Part shown: positions 43,726 through 57,300 of the stretch, piece after piece
How the letters are laid out: each line of letters begins with the position of its first letter
Position numbering within the stretch: the stretch's first letter is position 1
Origin: Branchiostoma lanceolatum
Taxonomy: Eukaryota > Chordata > Leptocardii > Amphioxiformes > Branchiostomatidae
Reading direction: 5' to 3'
Length of the DNA stretch: 64,000 bases
Assembly (NCBI RefSeq): GCF_035083965.1
Contig: NC_089728.1
Location: forward strand, 17,175,955 to 17,239,954
Position numbers and translations under genes: made by a program
The notes under the pieces: model-generated
Told to the model about the DNA's origin: nothing
Databases searched by the model: none
The model's input: only the letters and a program-made list of their open reading frames with translations

Positions 43726-46700
43726 TGTGGCTATCTGGCTGTTTGAATCTGCTGTAGTTAGTCAATGGGCGCACCTATACCACCCCGGACTTTGGGGCGC
43801 ACGCCCTCTGTCTCTGGTGCTGATCGCAGAGTGCAGCTCTCCTAACTGCGTTATCAACAGGTTTTACACGAATATAGCAACTCTAATTGTCTGGAAATTG
43901 GTTGTTGCGGTTTACATGCATAAACAACAAGTGTGACTTACCACGTATTAGTGGTTATTTCCGTATTTACTGTAGTAATTTTCACTACTGGACTAGGAAA
44001 CAGAGCTTGTTTTTGTTGTGGTATAAAATCTTGTGATTAATCATCATGGAGGAATACCGAAATATTGTGATATCTATTTTGTTTTGGAGATTATTTTTCA
44101 TCGGTCACGTACACAAGCTCTCAATTGGCATATTGTAGACTTGTTTTTCCTGCACAGCGGATAACTTGCGTTATTTTATGAATATTGAAGAACCAACAGT
44201 GTTGGAACTACCTCAATTTATATGTATGCGACACAGGGGTGGGATTCATGTTCTTTGAATCACTCGTGTTGTGTTTCCACTTTCCAAAACCTTCCAACAC
44301 ACTTAGGTTTGGGCATCAAGGGAGTTAACTCTATACACTACAAGTCATAAATAAGTAAAAAAAGCCACAAAATTATATAAATTCTGGATTTTTCTTTTTA
44401 AATATCAAAATCAGGGATATATCCTATAGGTCCAAATCCTTATCCAAAATTTAAGAATGAATTTCACACTTCGTCGTATAGATGCGATTTTTGCAGAAAG
44501 AAACAACGTCGACTCTTCGAGAAGTAGTCTTTTTACACATAAATATAGTTTTGAATAATCATGAACACTTGCTACATATGCTTGGTGTGATAAGTCTTAA
44601 GACTCCCTTCTGTCTGTAATTGGCACAGTATATATAGGTTTTGAAGATCACCATTCCTATGTCCTTGCAATTATAAAATACTAGTCATTCAAGCTTTTTA
44701 TGAAGCCATAAACAACTACTTATGCAACCAAGCAAGCTGGAACACGACAATCCCAAAATACTGTAATTCAGTTTATCTTCACGGTAGCAAAATTTCAATG
44801 TGTAAAGAAAATTGACATTTTCAGCGAACTTTCACTTCAAGTTAGTGCCAAGTGATTTACAGAACGGATGTGTTTCACGGTGATGATAAGTTCACGGTAC
44901 AGAGGTGACCGTGAGAACAGATGTGAGAGTACACGGTACAGAGGTGACCGTGAGAACATAAAATTACAGTGAAAGAAACAAGAATTACAGTATACTAGTG
45001 TAGTGATGGCGATGACAGAATTTACTATAATGCTAACAGGATTATAATAGATATAAATTCATACTAGCGGTATCAGGAAGCTAAGTAAAAGTGAGTATTC
45101 TTATATATAAATCATGCAAATCAAGGCTATTTATTTAGGAAATGCTACAATAATTTGTTATTTGTAAAGATACGACTTTCAGACTTTGAACAACTTGTTA
45201 GAGAGAAGATGTAGATGAGTAGAGAAGATGATCAACTGATTTAATCTAGGTAAATGATGACCTTATTTGTATAATCAATGAAATCATTTATGACACGTCA
45301 CTCGGAATGGTATGAGGTCGTCGAACTCTAGTTCTCCAGAAATTGGGTTTAGTACTTCACTTGCATTACCAACAATAGTCACTTTTCTCTCATTTACTAT
45401 ACGATTGCAATTGCTGTGACTATTCGGAGACATCGGAACTGAACTAAAATTGTACTTTGAAAACTTGTCAATACCGTTGTAGGCAACTTACAATACTGTT
45501 CCATTTGCTTTGCTGTGTGGAGGTTTTTAAACGATCACGTACACAGATTGTAAATCGGCATAGCGCAGACTTGTTTTTCCTGCATGCCAGATAACTTGCG
45601 TCAGAACAGTCAGTAGCTGAATATTCAACAAAAACAGCTGATTTCGGAAAGGTTAATTTTTGGGTGGCGTAATGGTTCCTTTTGCATGGGTTTTGCATGT
45701 TTAAAATTATAATCTAAAATTGATATAGATATCACAATTCTGACTACTGCTTGTACCGTTACATATAGTCAGGACCCCTTATGAAGATTTGTACAAAATG
45801 AAAGGTAGCTACACTGTATAACCATACACTGCCAATAATGCAACTATTGTGTAAATCTTGGACTGGGGTGATTTTAGAAAAGAAAAGTTTAGGCTGACGA
45901 ACCATGTCAATTTTTGGACTGGGATTTTCGAAGTCCATTTTGGCACGGAAAGGGAGAGAAATATGTATCAATGATGTCTACATGTACATCATAACGCTCC
46001 AGTCCTTTCAAGCTAAAATCATAAAATATCATATTCAGATGATCATCCGATGTGTTAGCAGATTTTGTCTGCAGTTTTCCTGTATTTCTATTGCTTTATA
46101 TTGTTGTATTGTTTCAACTATTTGGTTTTGCAGCATGCGAAGTTAAAATTTTGCTAACGCACAACCGAAGAAAAACACAAAACATCACAATGACAGCATT
46201 AATTGTTCTATTTTAGAAACTGTGAACAAACTACAGGAGTGTATAATCTGGGCACTCTACGTATATGTACATTGTCGTATTGAAGAAAGCACAACTTTCT
46301 TGCCATGCAATTTTTATTTCCTAATTAAATCAGCTCTAAAGATATAACAGATTTTTTACATCTGATTAGAGTATCATGAATGTTGTTGACAGATAAAACA
46401 ATAAAAAGACCCCAAATCAATGACAGAACATATACAATGACAAATGTTTATCCATATGCAAACAGAACATAAAAGGAAAAGTTAAAACTACAAGTTACTT
46501 TATCCTGCAGTTTTTGCCACCTATACATGTATGATATTTCAAATCAGCATGCCATTTTTTGCTTGCAACCTTATCATCCCTTTCTTGCACATTTTCAAAA
46601 TAAAAATTCAATTCAAACCATCTGGTCAATGGTAAGAAAAATTTTTAATTTTTCATAGATTTTGAAGTCATGTGCAGATCACATTCTTTGACTAAGTTGT

Positions 46701-47848
46701 GTTGAGTACCGGACTTTATTTTTCAACAATTCGATTACTCTACTTTGGGTTGTTTGTCTATGATCCCAACATACGAATCCAAAATACAAAGTAGCCCTAG
46801 AAAGAAGTTGGTAACTACCTGGATATTTTCATTCGTCTTTCATTTTTACTTTAACATTTCATTTTTACTTTAACATAACATCAAACAAAGATCTAGTTTT
46901 GTGATGTTGACATTTTCCATACACTGTTATGCTGATTTTTTTCTCATTTCAGTAATAACAGTACTATCATAGCAGGGCACATTATCTAGTAAAAAAAAAA
47001 ATGACAGCAAGAGCTATGTACAATATGAAAAGAGCTTATGTTGCAATTCTAATGTGCATATGGTAGTCCTAGAAACTGATGCATAAAATGTGTGTTATAT
47101 GTTAAGACTAAAAAAAAAAATCTATAATTGTAGTATACAATACATGTATGGTAAGCATCATTATCTTGTCTTTTATTTTGATCTGAAAAAAACTACACCT
47201 CTACCAGTGTCTACACTGTAGATTACTTTTCTGTGGTGTATGTAATGCCAATTAATTTAAAACCAATTCTCCTGCAATATGTTCTTGCATGTTAGGCAAC
47301 AAATCAGCTTCTAGTTCTAAAAACATCACATAAATTTGTACATTTACAGTAATTCTACAAGAAGAAGATGTAGACAGCATAAGCTATGTGTACTTAAGTA
47401 TACCTGGGCCCTATCTTGAAAGCTGGCTGCAAAATTCCCTGTACTAGACAACCATGCAAAATCCTGCATCTGTTTGTTATACCAGTACAGTGTACATATA
47501 CACAAATACTTTGGGTTAAAGCAAAATTTATTGTGGCTGAAACCATCCCAAGACAAATTAAAATTATGTATCATTTAGACCTGTTAAGACCTTTTAAAAG
47601 TTCTCAAAGGGCAAGAGTGTAGCAGACGAAATGAAAGAACTTAAAATGGTTTTCTAAAAATGACATAAAAACAAAATACTGAACACAACAAAGAGGAAAA
47701 AAACAGCCACAATTTTCTAGCACCCCAATATGGAAATGGCAGCCTACAAGTCAATCTAGAATGTTCTAAAAAGTATTTATAACCTAGAATTGAATCTTTA
47801 CACTACCCCAGATAAATACAAAATATACAAAACGCCCTGACTCTATGC
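43726..47848. other. no gene seen; duplicated segments
   Basis: Holds a diverged direct duplication of about 100 bp (44100-44200 and 45525-45640, shared gacttgtttttcctgca and ataacttgcgt) and a small tandem repeat at 44895-44960 (cacggtacagaggtgaccgt). The right part is AT-rich and may contain the Borealin 3' UTR. Confidence 0.5.
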
Positions 47849-50800
47849 TTAGTCTGACTCTGTGCTGCTACTCTGTGATGTGGTCTGGTTTTGTCTTGCC
47901 TTTTTCAGAATAGCCGCCAGTTTTTGCTGTAAAACAAACAACAGCAATGGTTAACGATAACATAAAAAGGTAAAGCAGTCACCCTCTTTCGAATTAGAAC
48001 ATGATGCTTTTTCTATTGGCAAACTGCCGCTAACATAACCTTATTTACATAAATCACAGTTTTATGTATCAAGCATTACTGATTTTATACAACCTTTGAA
48101 CTTGTAGGATCCAGACTAATATGGCATCATTTGCAAAGGGTGACAAATTCCAATAATACATAATGCTGTACAATTGGTTAAGTAATAACAGAGTTAGGAC
48201 TGATCAAATCTTTGAATTTCCAATCTTATTGTGTTTAGTGTATACTTCAGAACATACAGAAGTTGCCTAGAATAGATTAAACACTTCCGGAAGATTCTCA
48301 AATGCTTAAGTGTGGAGCAAAACATTGGTCCACACGAAGACCTCCTCACCACATACAGTAAAGAAAAGAAGACTGAAGTGGTATCATAGTCATAAAACAC
48401 TAGTCAGTTCACATTGGGACTCTTCACTTTCCCGATTTCAAGGCGGCCATCTTGGAAATCCAATTTTCCAACTTTTTTTCTACTGAACTTAAAGTAAAGT
48501 TTCATATATCATTTGAAAGAGCATGATTTCCCTTACATTATGGTGCCTTTAATTTGGCCATAACATGGAAAGCTATGAAGATATTCCATTTTGAAAGTTG
48601 CCCAACCCATACCATAATTAGTTGGACCTGGCGACACAATATCACCCCAGACCAGGTTAGACTTGGCCCATACTGGCCTGATAGTGGACAGACAAGGATC
48701 CACCCTAATGAATGCCATGCAAATGAGTAGATAATTAGTCTTTCCACTGTGTTGAATACATTCGCATAATCACCAGATTTCCAGTTCAATGGACGGGTTT
48801 GGGTTCAATGGGCTTGGTGATTAGAGGTGTCATTGCCCACTGTGACAGGAACAATTAGCCCACAATTGTTTGTAAAAACCCAGGTGAACTCAATACTGCT
48901 GGATATGTGCTGACCTAGGAGTACATCGTTCACATGCATTTTCAATCAATCATATCTAAAGCTGTGAACATCACTGACTAATAATTTTTACATGACTATG
49001 TTCATGATGAAGAGCTTTCAGTGGATACTACACTCATAGGCAGAAATCTAACATTTCTGAAGTTTCCCCGATGTGAACTGACCAGTGTTATAAGGACTAG
49101 CCGAAACTACAATGCAAGGAACCATGCAGGGAGGAAGAAAGAGAGGTACAAAACAGAAAAGATGTGATAGGCATGACACAAAGTGAAACGGTAATAAAAA
49201 CAGAAAATCTATAGCTAGAAGGGTGGTGAAAACTGGTTAACAGCCCCAAAGGTCAAACAGTTAGACTAAGGGATAGATGAAGTTGACTGACCTGTAGCAG
49301 CTGAATGTTACTAATAGTTTTCTCGTCCATATCAGGGATTTCTACATCATCTGGGTCCACATCATGGCTACACTGGAAGACCTGCATACAAAACAGTCGT
49401 TAGATGTAAAAATAAAACTATAAACAAGTATGTCACAAAAAGTATGAAAATCAAGTCCAGTGACAGCACACTGCAGAGATATGTATCAAGTCCTTGGAAT
49501 AACTCAGCCGGGGAATGAACCCCCACCCTTCAAAATGTAAAACAAACACTCTACCCCCTACCAAAATAATAGATTTTTCATTTTTGTTTCTTCTAATTTT
49601 GTATTGCATACCTGGTAAATCACATCATGGCACAACGTACACACCAGGTTTGTACTGAACTGTACAACTCAAACTGCATATCTGGACGGATTCATTTGAT
49701 CCATTCACACCGGGAAGAACCCCTACTTTTGTAGATGAATGTGGTGGGTTCTTTTATAACTTGCTCAAGGTGTGCTTCTCCTCAAACACGGGACCGCCAT
49801 TCAACATCCTATCTGAGGGATGTCCATAACCGAAGTTAGTTACTCATTTTCGCCTGAGTGAAGTGTAAAGTGCCTCTCTCAAGGGCACAGCGTCAGGATA
49901 TATCAGGAGATTTGAACCCCGGACCTCTGGGTTCTGGGCCAAACACTGCACCATTACGTCACGTGATGCCACTGATGCCAAATGCTTACAACAAAAACCT
50001 ACCGCAAATAAAATGTTTCCTACCTTGCCATCTCCCACAGGAATGAGTGCCTCTGGAACTCTGACAGCGGCGGCCATGGGCCTGTTGAGAACAGGACTCC
50101 CCGATATGGACATCAGTCTCTCTCCTGCCTTCGCCTCTCGTACCATCGGGGTTGTAGGAAGTCTGTCAAATTTACGCAAAAATATCTTGTTCAACTTACC
50201 ATGTAGTTACATAATAAAATCTATATATAGTACTAGCACCAACAGCACCAACATTCAAAATACTTGGTGCATATGTCCTTCTGTGCACCCAAAATGGAAG
50301 CTGTGGACCTAGTACTATCATAAACAAGTATGCAGCATGTTCTTAATACTAAACGTTTGTTGTATCATTTTTTACAATCTTGAAGTTAGCTACAGAATTG
50401 CCAAGCTCTGAAAAGAGGCAGTTAAGTTCTAATTAGGCTATACGTCACCATTCTATAATTTCTAATGTACTTTATTACATGTTACGTTATATCATCGTAG
50501 CCCATCCTTTATGAAGCACAAAGATATAGAATCATTTTTGGGGGAGGTACAGTTCAAGAAAAAAATATCATAAGAAAATAAAGCATTCAGAGGAAAACGA
50601 AATGAGTGCATGTTGAAAATGCAAGGCCAACCTTGGGTCAAACTTGGGTGTAATGAGGGGGGTGTCGCTCCACACTGGCTTGCTGCCCTTCACAGCTGGA
50701 GTGGTGAGAGCGTTCCGACTGGTCTTGCTGCAATAAAAATATCAAACCGTTCTTCACTAATTGAAATGTATGAACAGTACACAGGGCTCGAAATAGTGGG

Positions 50801-53800
50801 TGCATGTGCACCCAGTGCACCCAAAATTGGAGCTGTGCACCTAATTTTTGACTCTGGGTGCACTGGTGCACCTATATATTTTTGTAGCCTATAGTATACA
50901 GAATATTCTTGAAATGTAAGTATAAAAACAGCATGATAACTTTTTGCTGTACTTTATTTATGTATTATTTGTTTGAAATTTTGAAGTTAGCTATAGAATT
51001 ACAGAGTTACAATTATAGAAGTTCTTAAGAAGGGCAGCAGCGTTAAACTTTGTAATTATGTTCTGAAGAACATTCAACTTTATTTTATCTGGTGCACCCA
51101 AAATTCTTTCTGTGCACCCAATTTTTTGAGTTGGGTGCACCAGTGCACCTATTTCCAAAGATGAATTTCCAGCCCTGGTACAAAAACTCAAGACATGCCG
51201 GCCAGCAATGGCCTGACATGCAGGACATAATGTACATGTGCAGCCATGCAGATAACATATCATGATCAAACCATGTCCATTTCAGTCAGTCCTTTCAAAC
51301 GTTGAAGTAAATTCCATACAATCCATAAAATCATATGCTGTACAGATGACAGGTTTCTGTGTGAAATCGTGGGTCCTTTTTGGATGTCTAAAAGTATGGG
51401 CTGCATTCCTGCGTACCATGTCATATCATATCATGTACATGTACATGTAGTACCAGTAACTAGTGCTTATATCACACCTTAAAGGCAGACTAAACTTAAT
51501 TTCGTAAAGCATACTGCATTATGTTAAATATACAACTAAGATCAGTTCTGACTTGTTTTACACTAGTCCATCATAGATAAGCGTTTTTACAACATTTCAA
51601 ATTGGCGGCCTGGTGCCCGTAATACTCAACGAGTCCAAAGACCGTGACGTTAGAATCCGTCAGAATCCGACAGAATCCGACTGTTACGATTGATGCGTGT
51701 TCTATAGAATAGATTCTGGGGCCGAGTCGGATTCTGACGGATTCTGACGTCATGGTCTTTGGACTCGTTGAGTATTACGGGCACCAGGCCGCCAATTTGA
51801 AATGTTGTAAAAACGCTAATCTATGATGGACTAGTGTAAAACAAGTCAGAACTGGTCTTAGGGGTATATTTAACATAATGCAGTATGCTTTACGAAATTA
51901 AGTTTAGTCTGCCTTTAAGAAGCAACAAAACTTTTAATCAAAAGGTCTCATGATCATTTATTCTTGTATTCTACTAAGAGTCAGAGTGGGTACCCTAAAA
52001 GAGTAAAAGTTAATAGCTGCTCATATATGTAGCAGTGAGAAATTCTCTTTTAGCCAGCTCAACTGATCTAAAACATCAAAGTGATGTAGCTTGTTTGTAA
52101 CTGAAGAAATTGGAACTAATAGAACAGAAGCTTCGGTAGCCATTCACAGGGTTGAAGGTGCAGAGACCTGGATTTTGAGTGCCTACGGTTGTATGCCTAA
52201 GCAGTGCAAAAGTGCCTCTTGCGGGTAGTGACTCAGTGCATTTTGAGATTGTGTATGCAGAGGTTGTTGACAATTTTGATGTAGAGAAATTGTGATACTC
52301 TTAGAAAGGATAATATCAATACATTTCCTGTGGGCTCATTATGAATGCAAAACATGCAGTTATTCTTACATGAGACACAACGTTAAGAAAAAACTCATGA
52401 ATGAGACCAAAAGTGGTACGCACTGGTGTACAGCCAGATTACAGTGTATGATAAGAGATTTAATAAAAATTAAATGTTGTATGTAGTTTTGTTCTACATT
52501 ACCTTCCCAACCTGGAGGCTGTCCCACCCTGTGTCCTGGCTGAAGACCGGGTCATCCTTTTGGTGGGTGGAGGAGCACTGTCCTTTTTCTTGGTAGTCTA
52601 AAAATGAAAATAAAACAAACCAATTAAAACAGAGACAGAAAAAATGTACTCATGATCAGGTCCTGGAGAAAAATGTCAATGTTTCTATAATATATTGCTT
52701 ATTGCAGCTATCACATTTCATAAAGCTATCACATTTTTATGAGATCAATTACTTTTTCAATCTGTTGTAAACTTTTATTTCTTTTTTTTAAATTTTTATT
52801 ACATCTATTCTTTATACTGTAGCAAAATCCATCTGGAAGTGGTCACATAAATGAATAAACGAATGGTTTTAATTTTCAAATATCTAACTGATTACTGGTG
52901 CATACAGTAACACTTATTTTAAGGGCTACCTGAAAAAACAGGTAAAAAATGTACAAGCAACTTAGTAAAGTAAAAATGACCACAAATGTTAGTTGTTACT
53001 CCATGGTAGTACAAGTACTGTACCTTCCTTTTGGATGGCCTTCCCTTTGGTTTACTTTCCTTCTCATCCTCTTCAACAGTTTCTGTAATTCAATTAGAAT
53101 AATGAATAATATGATATACCAATCAACCACATTCTGTACAGTGTGTTCAAAAATTTGTATTTTCCTTGGACTACATGTATTGTAAAGTGGAACGTGTTGC
53201 CACCAAGTACTGTAGGAGTATCCTAATTATTACTAGTAGATAGTTTTAACCTTTTTCACGCTGAAGTAGCCGTTTGGCACCCAATTCCCTATTGGTTACA
53301 GAGTTAGGCAGCAGGGAGAAGGTTAAACTTAAACTTAAAGGCTATGTGTGACAGGTTGTTCAATATTATAACCAGCTGCTGTCACACCGCAGGCCCACGA
53401 ATCTGGTATGTTACACCGAAGGAATTTTCCAAACAGCTAATACAAATAATATGTTCTCAACTAAAAAGAGAAATTCTACCATTCAATGAATGTGCTTTCC
53501 ATATGCATTCAATGTACATGTACTAGAAAGCGCAAATGAGGAAGACCTTGAAAGCGGCATCATATTCACACAACATTACAAGGAGCATTGATAAAGAAAT
53601 CCTTTTGGAAAATAGCTATGATAATGTGTATATGTTTCATAAAGAACTTCAAGGAAATTCTTACCCGTTGCTGCTATATTGTTGCTTACTGCAGCCAGCG
53701 GCATCCTACACAAAGAAGTCAAGAAGACACAAAAAACATGTAGTACAGGTTTCAGCCCAAACAACACTGTAACACATATTTAGTCTATCAGAATTTTTGC

Positions 53801-54332
53801 ATTTGACCAAAATCCTACTAGTAGATATATTAAATGTCACAATTTTAAACCAGGATACAGTGTTCTCGCCAGGCCTTTTCAGCATAGGGGCCCCCTATGC
53901 TCTGATTTGGACCCCCTATGCTGTGGTCTGGACCCCTATGCTGTGTTTGAACCAGCATAGGGGTGTTTCTTTCTGGAAAGAACCTTGTGACCCTTCATAA
54001 ATCTTATAAAAAGTTCATACTTGGCTTAAGAATGAGGCTGTTACAGAGGAAAAACTCTACTTCACAAAATTTATCCCTCAAAATGCAGGAAATAGTGTCT
54101 CATTGGGTTATGAATTCAAAAATTTTCCGGGGGAACAAGCCGGACTCCCTACTCTGTGGTAATTTCTTCGTAGCTTGCGCCGCGTAAAGTTGGCCTTCTG
54201 TACATGACCCCTATGCTGTGAAAAAATTCTGGCGAGAACACTGGGATATTCTAACACTATAGCTAATTAATAAGTTAGAATATTCTGTACAAGTAAAAGG
54301 TTACCTTAACATCATAAGTACTAGCCCTACAC

Positions 54333-54370
<38 letters not shown>

Positions 54371-57300
54371 GCAAAAATCATAATATTCATAAAGCTTCTA
54401 TTTCGAGTGCACAAAAGTGCATATGCACCCTGTATTTCACTGTTACATGACATACCTTGTCTTTTCAGCAGATGTGCACTCTTTAGCATCTGTGTCTGTC
54501 ACTGACTGGAGCTGTATGGCTTCAATACTACCACCCTGGGCTATAGAGGAAAATAATGTCAAAAACCAGTACAACATTCAAATGCTTACATATAGATATA
54601 CATGTATACAACTGACAACAAAGCAATCGGAGAAAGATTTTAGAGTACGGCTATTTCACAATCAGGTGTACCCCTTTTTTTTCCAACATGTTACCAGTGG
54701 ATAGCAAAGTCTACATAACATATGACTGTTTCAGACTATCATTTCCTGACAACTTGTGCAAGAAGGTATGCAAGGGAAATTTTTTTTTCAAAATTGATTA
54801 ATATTTAAGAAAAATATTGACCGAAACGTGACCTAAAATTGGTCGATTTTAAGCGTTACCAGGGACCATTCATTTTTACTAATACTTTGCATTAGACCTA
54901 AAAGGAAATTTTGTACTTGCAAATTAAAAACCACTTGCTTTCTACATGCAGTTATATGTCTACTTGTGATATTTCACTTTTATTGGATGATTCTATGCCA
55001 TTTTTTGCTCCAACAGGGCTATTTTCCACTTTTACCCACGTGTTACCAATTTTCTGTCTAGTTTTAAATGAATATTTCTGAACCTCTAACACTTAATAAT
55101 ATTCTTGTATAGCTGTTGATTTGGCTTTTAAAATCAATGTATGATATGTACGAAGGTACAGAAGTAGAATGGAATCGCTCGCTCCATTTTATGACGTACA
55201 GTTGGAGATCAAAGTCCAGGACGCCATTTTCCGAAAAAATCTGTAGCGTCCGTACCCCCCCTTGATTTCAATACTAGGAAAGTCCTGCAGGCTAATGATA
55301 CTAATGGTTAGGAGGCCTCTACTGGCACATACTAAAACACCATTTAAACCATTGCTGTCATAAAGACTTTGTCTGATATAGCACCATGAACATCAAAATG
55401 TAGCGTCCGTACCCCCTGTAGCGTCCGTACCCCCTACCTGTAGCATCCGTACCCCCATCTTAAGTTTTCAGCAAAATACTGCCAAAATTGCTATCTAAAT
55501 AGTACAAATCTGAGCTAATACATCAATGACAGTTGAGACAGATATATAATGTTAAAATTTTCAGTAAATTGTGACTTTGTGATGAATTTTAGATGTGTTT
55601 TTGTCTATTTTTGGGACAAACCTGTATACGTTTGGTACACGGTAACACCCCTCCCAAACACTGTAAATGGTTACTTCCAAACCAGCCAGATGTCTTTGAG
55701 ATGGAAGATGATACCCTCCAAGAAATTTAAATGTCCCAGAATTCTCACACCATGTGCCCTGATCCCAATTCAGTTGGTGCAGTGGCAATAAGGGAGGGGG
55801 GGGGGGGGGGGGGGGGTACGGTATTAGCAGCGGAGGCTAGACCCCAGGATGAGAGTCAGCTCAAAATAAGGATATTGAACAAAAGAGATAAAGCCATTGT
55901 TTGAGCCATCAAAAATTCGGTTTACCAGAAAGAGCACACTGAAAGAAACAATATGGTTTTTGTTTGAAGCAAATTTGATGTTGTGTGGCTGAGAAATTGG
56001 CAATTTAAGATTTTGGGCCTTTGATTCCCTACAAGATTTGCTACGTAAGCAATTTTATCATTTTTCATATATCTCAAGAACAGAACATCAGACAACCACC
56101 AATTCACCTGTGTAAGGCTTTATTGTGAACATATTGAAACATACTTATTAGACAACTCAGGCTGATGGGCAGGAGAAAAGACATGCATCATTTACATGGC
56201 TGGGGTGATTGAATTTGAAGAACAGGTCTGGAGGAAGAAGCTCAATTATCCATCATGAAAAAAAAAAGAAGTATACATTTGGCCAGAAAACAAGAACACA
56301 TCAGGACAAGCAACAGAAAACATCCTCTGAACAGTGGGCTTTCCTCTCCTGAACAACTTCAGAGAGCAAGTCTGATTCTCTGAAGAAGACATTGAAAAAT
56401 TAAAGAACATTTCAGTCAAGAGCTTGAAACAACACCAACAAGTTCAAGTAATTCATTCAGTGTTATAGGACACAGTTTGTAGTTCTCTCTTTTTAATTTA
56501 ATTGAGTAGTATGGATAAACTATGTTGGTTAGTATAAAATAGGATCCTTTTTATTATCTTTGTATCAATTAGCAGATGTAAAAGTACAAGACTTTCAGAG
56601 CTACATGATGTACGTATGTAGCGTCCGTACCCCTACATTATTGTCCCTTTTCCTGGAGTAAACTGCGAAATTTGCATATAAAGAGATCAAATGAACTGTT
56701 GTTTTGTTTCCTTGTGATACTTTGACGATATGAAAAGTGTTGTTTCAGTCTTGTGTGCAATCTAAGCTTCTTTGATAGGAAAGACATCTTGTTCTGAAGC
56801 ACTAAAGATCCATAATGGGATTTGGAAGAAATCTTAAATCAAACTATCCTGCTCATCCTTTTCTTTGTTAAAATTCTGTGACAGCATTTGTGAATGCTTT
56901 AAAGAACAGCCATAAGCAAATAGTTATTGTTGTAATCATTGTTTTAAACAGTTCAGACAAATTGATAAAGCACCAATGTATGACGTCTGTTGTGTAGCGT
57001 CCGTACCCCCTTGCCCACATGTTCATTTATAATAATTAGAAATGTTTGCAAGTCATGCTATAATCATTACTGCTGGAGTTTCATGTTGGATCATCTATTG
57101 GATGAAATAGTGCCAAAATTTAGCTGCTAAAGTGTCTGGATGAAGAATAATACTATTTGACCTTATTTTACAGATAAACAATAGAATAGCGTTTAAAATT
57201 ATTTTGCAATAAATGACCAGAAAATGCCCACACATGGATATACTGCAACTTATTGTGGTTTTCTAGGGTAGGAAATGGTAGTTATTGAAGATGATAAGGA

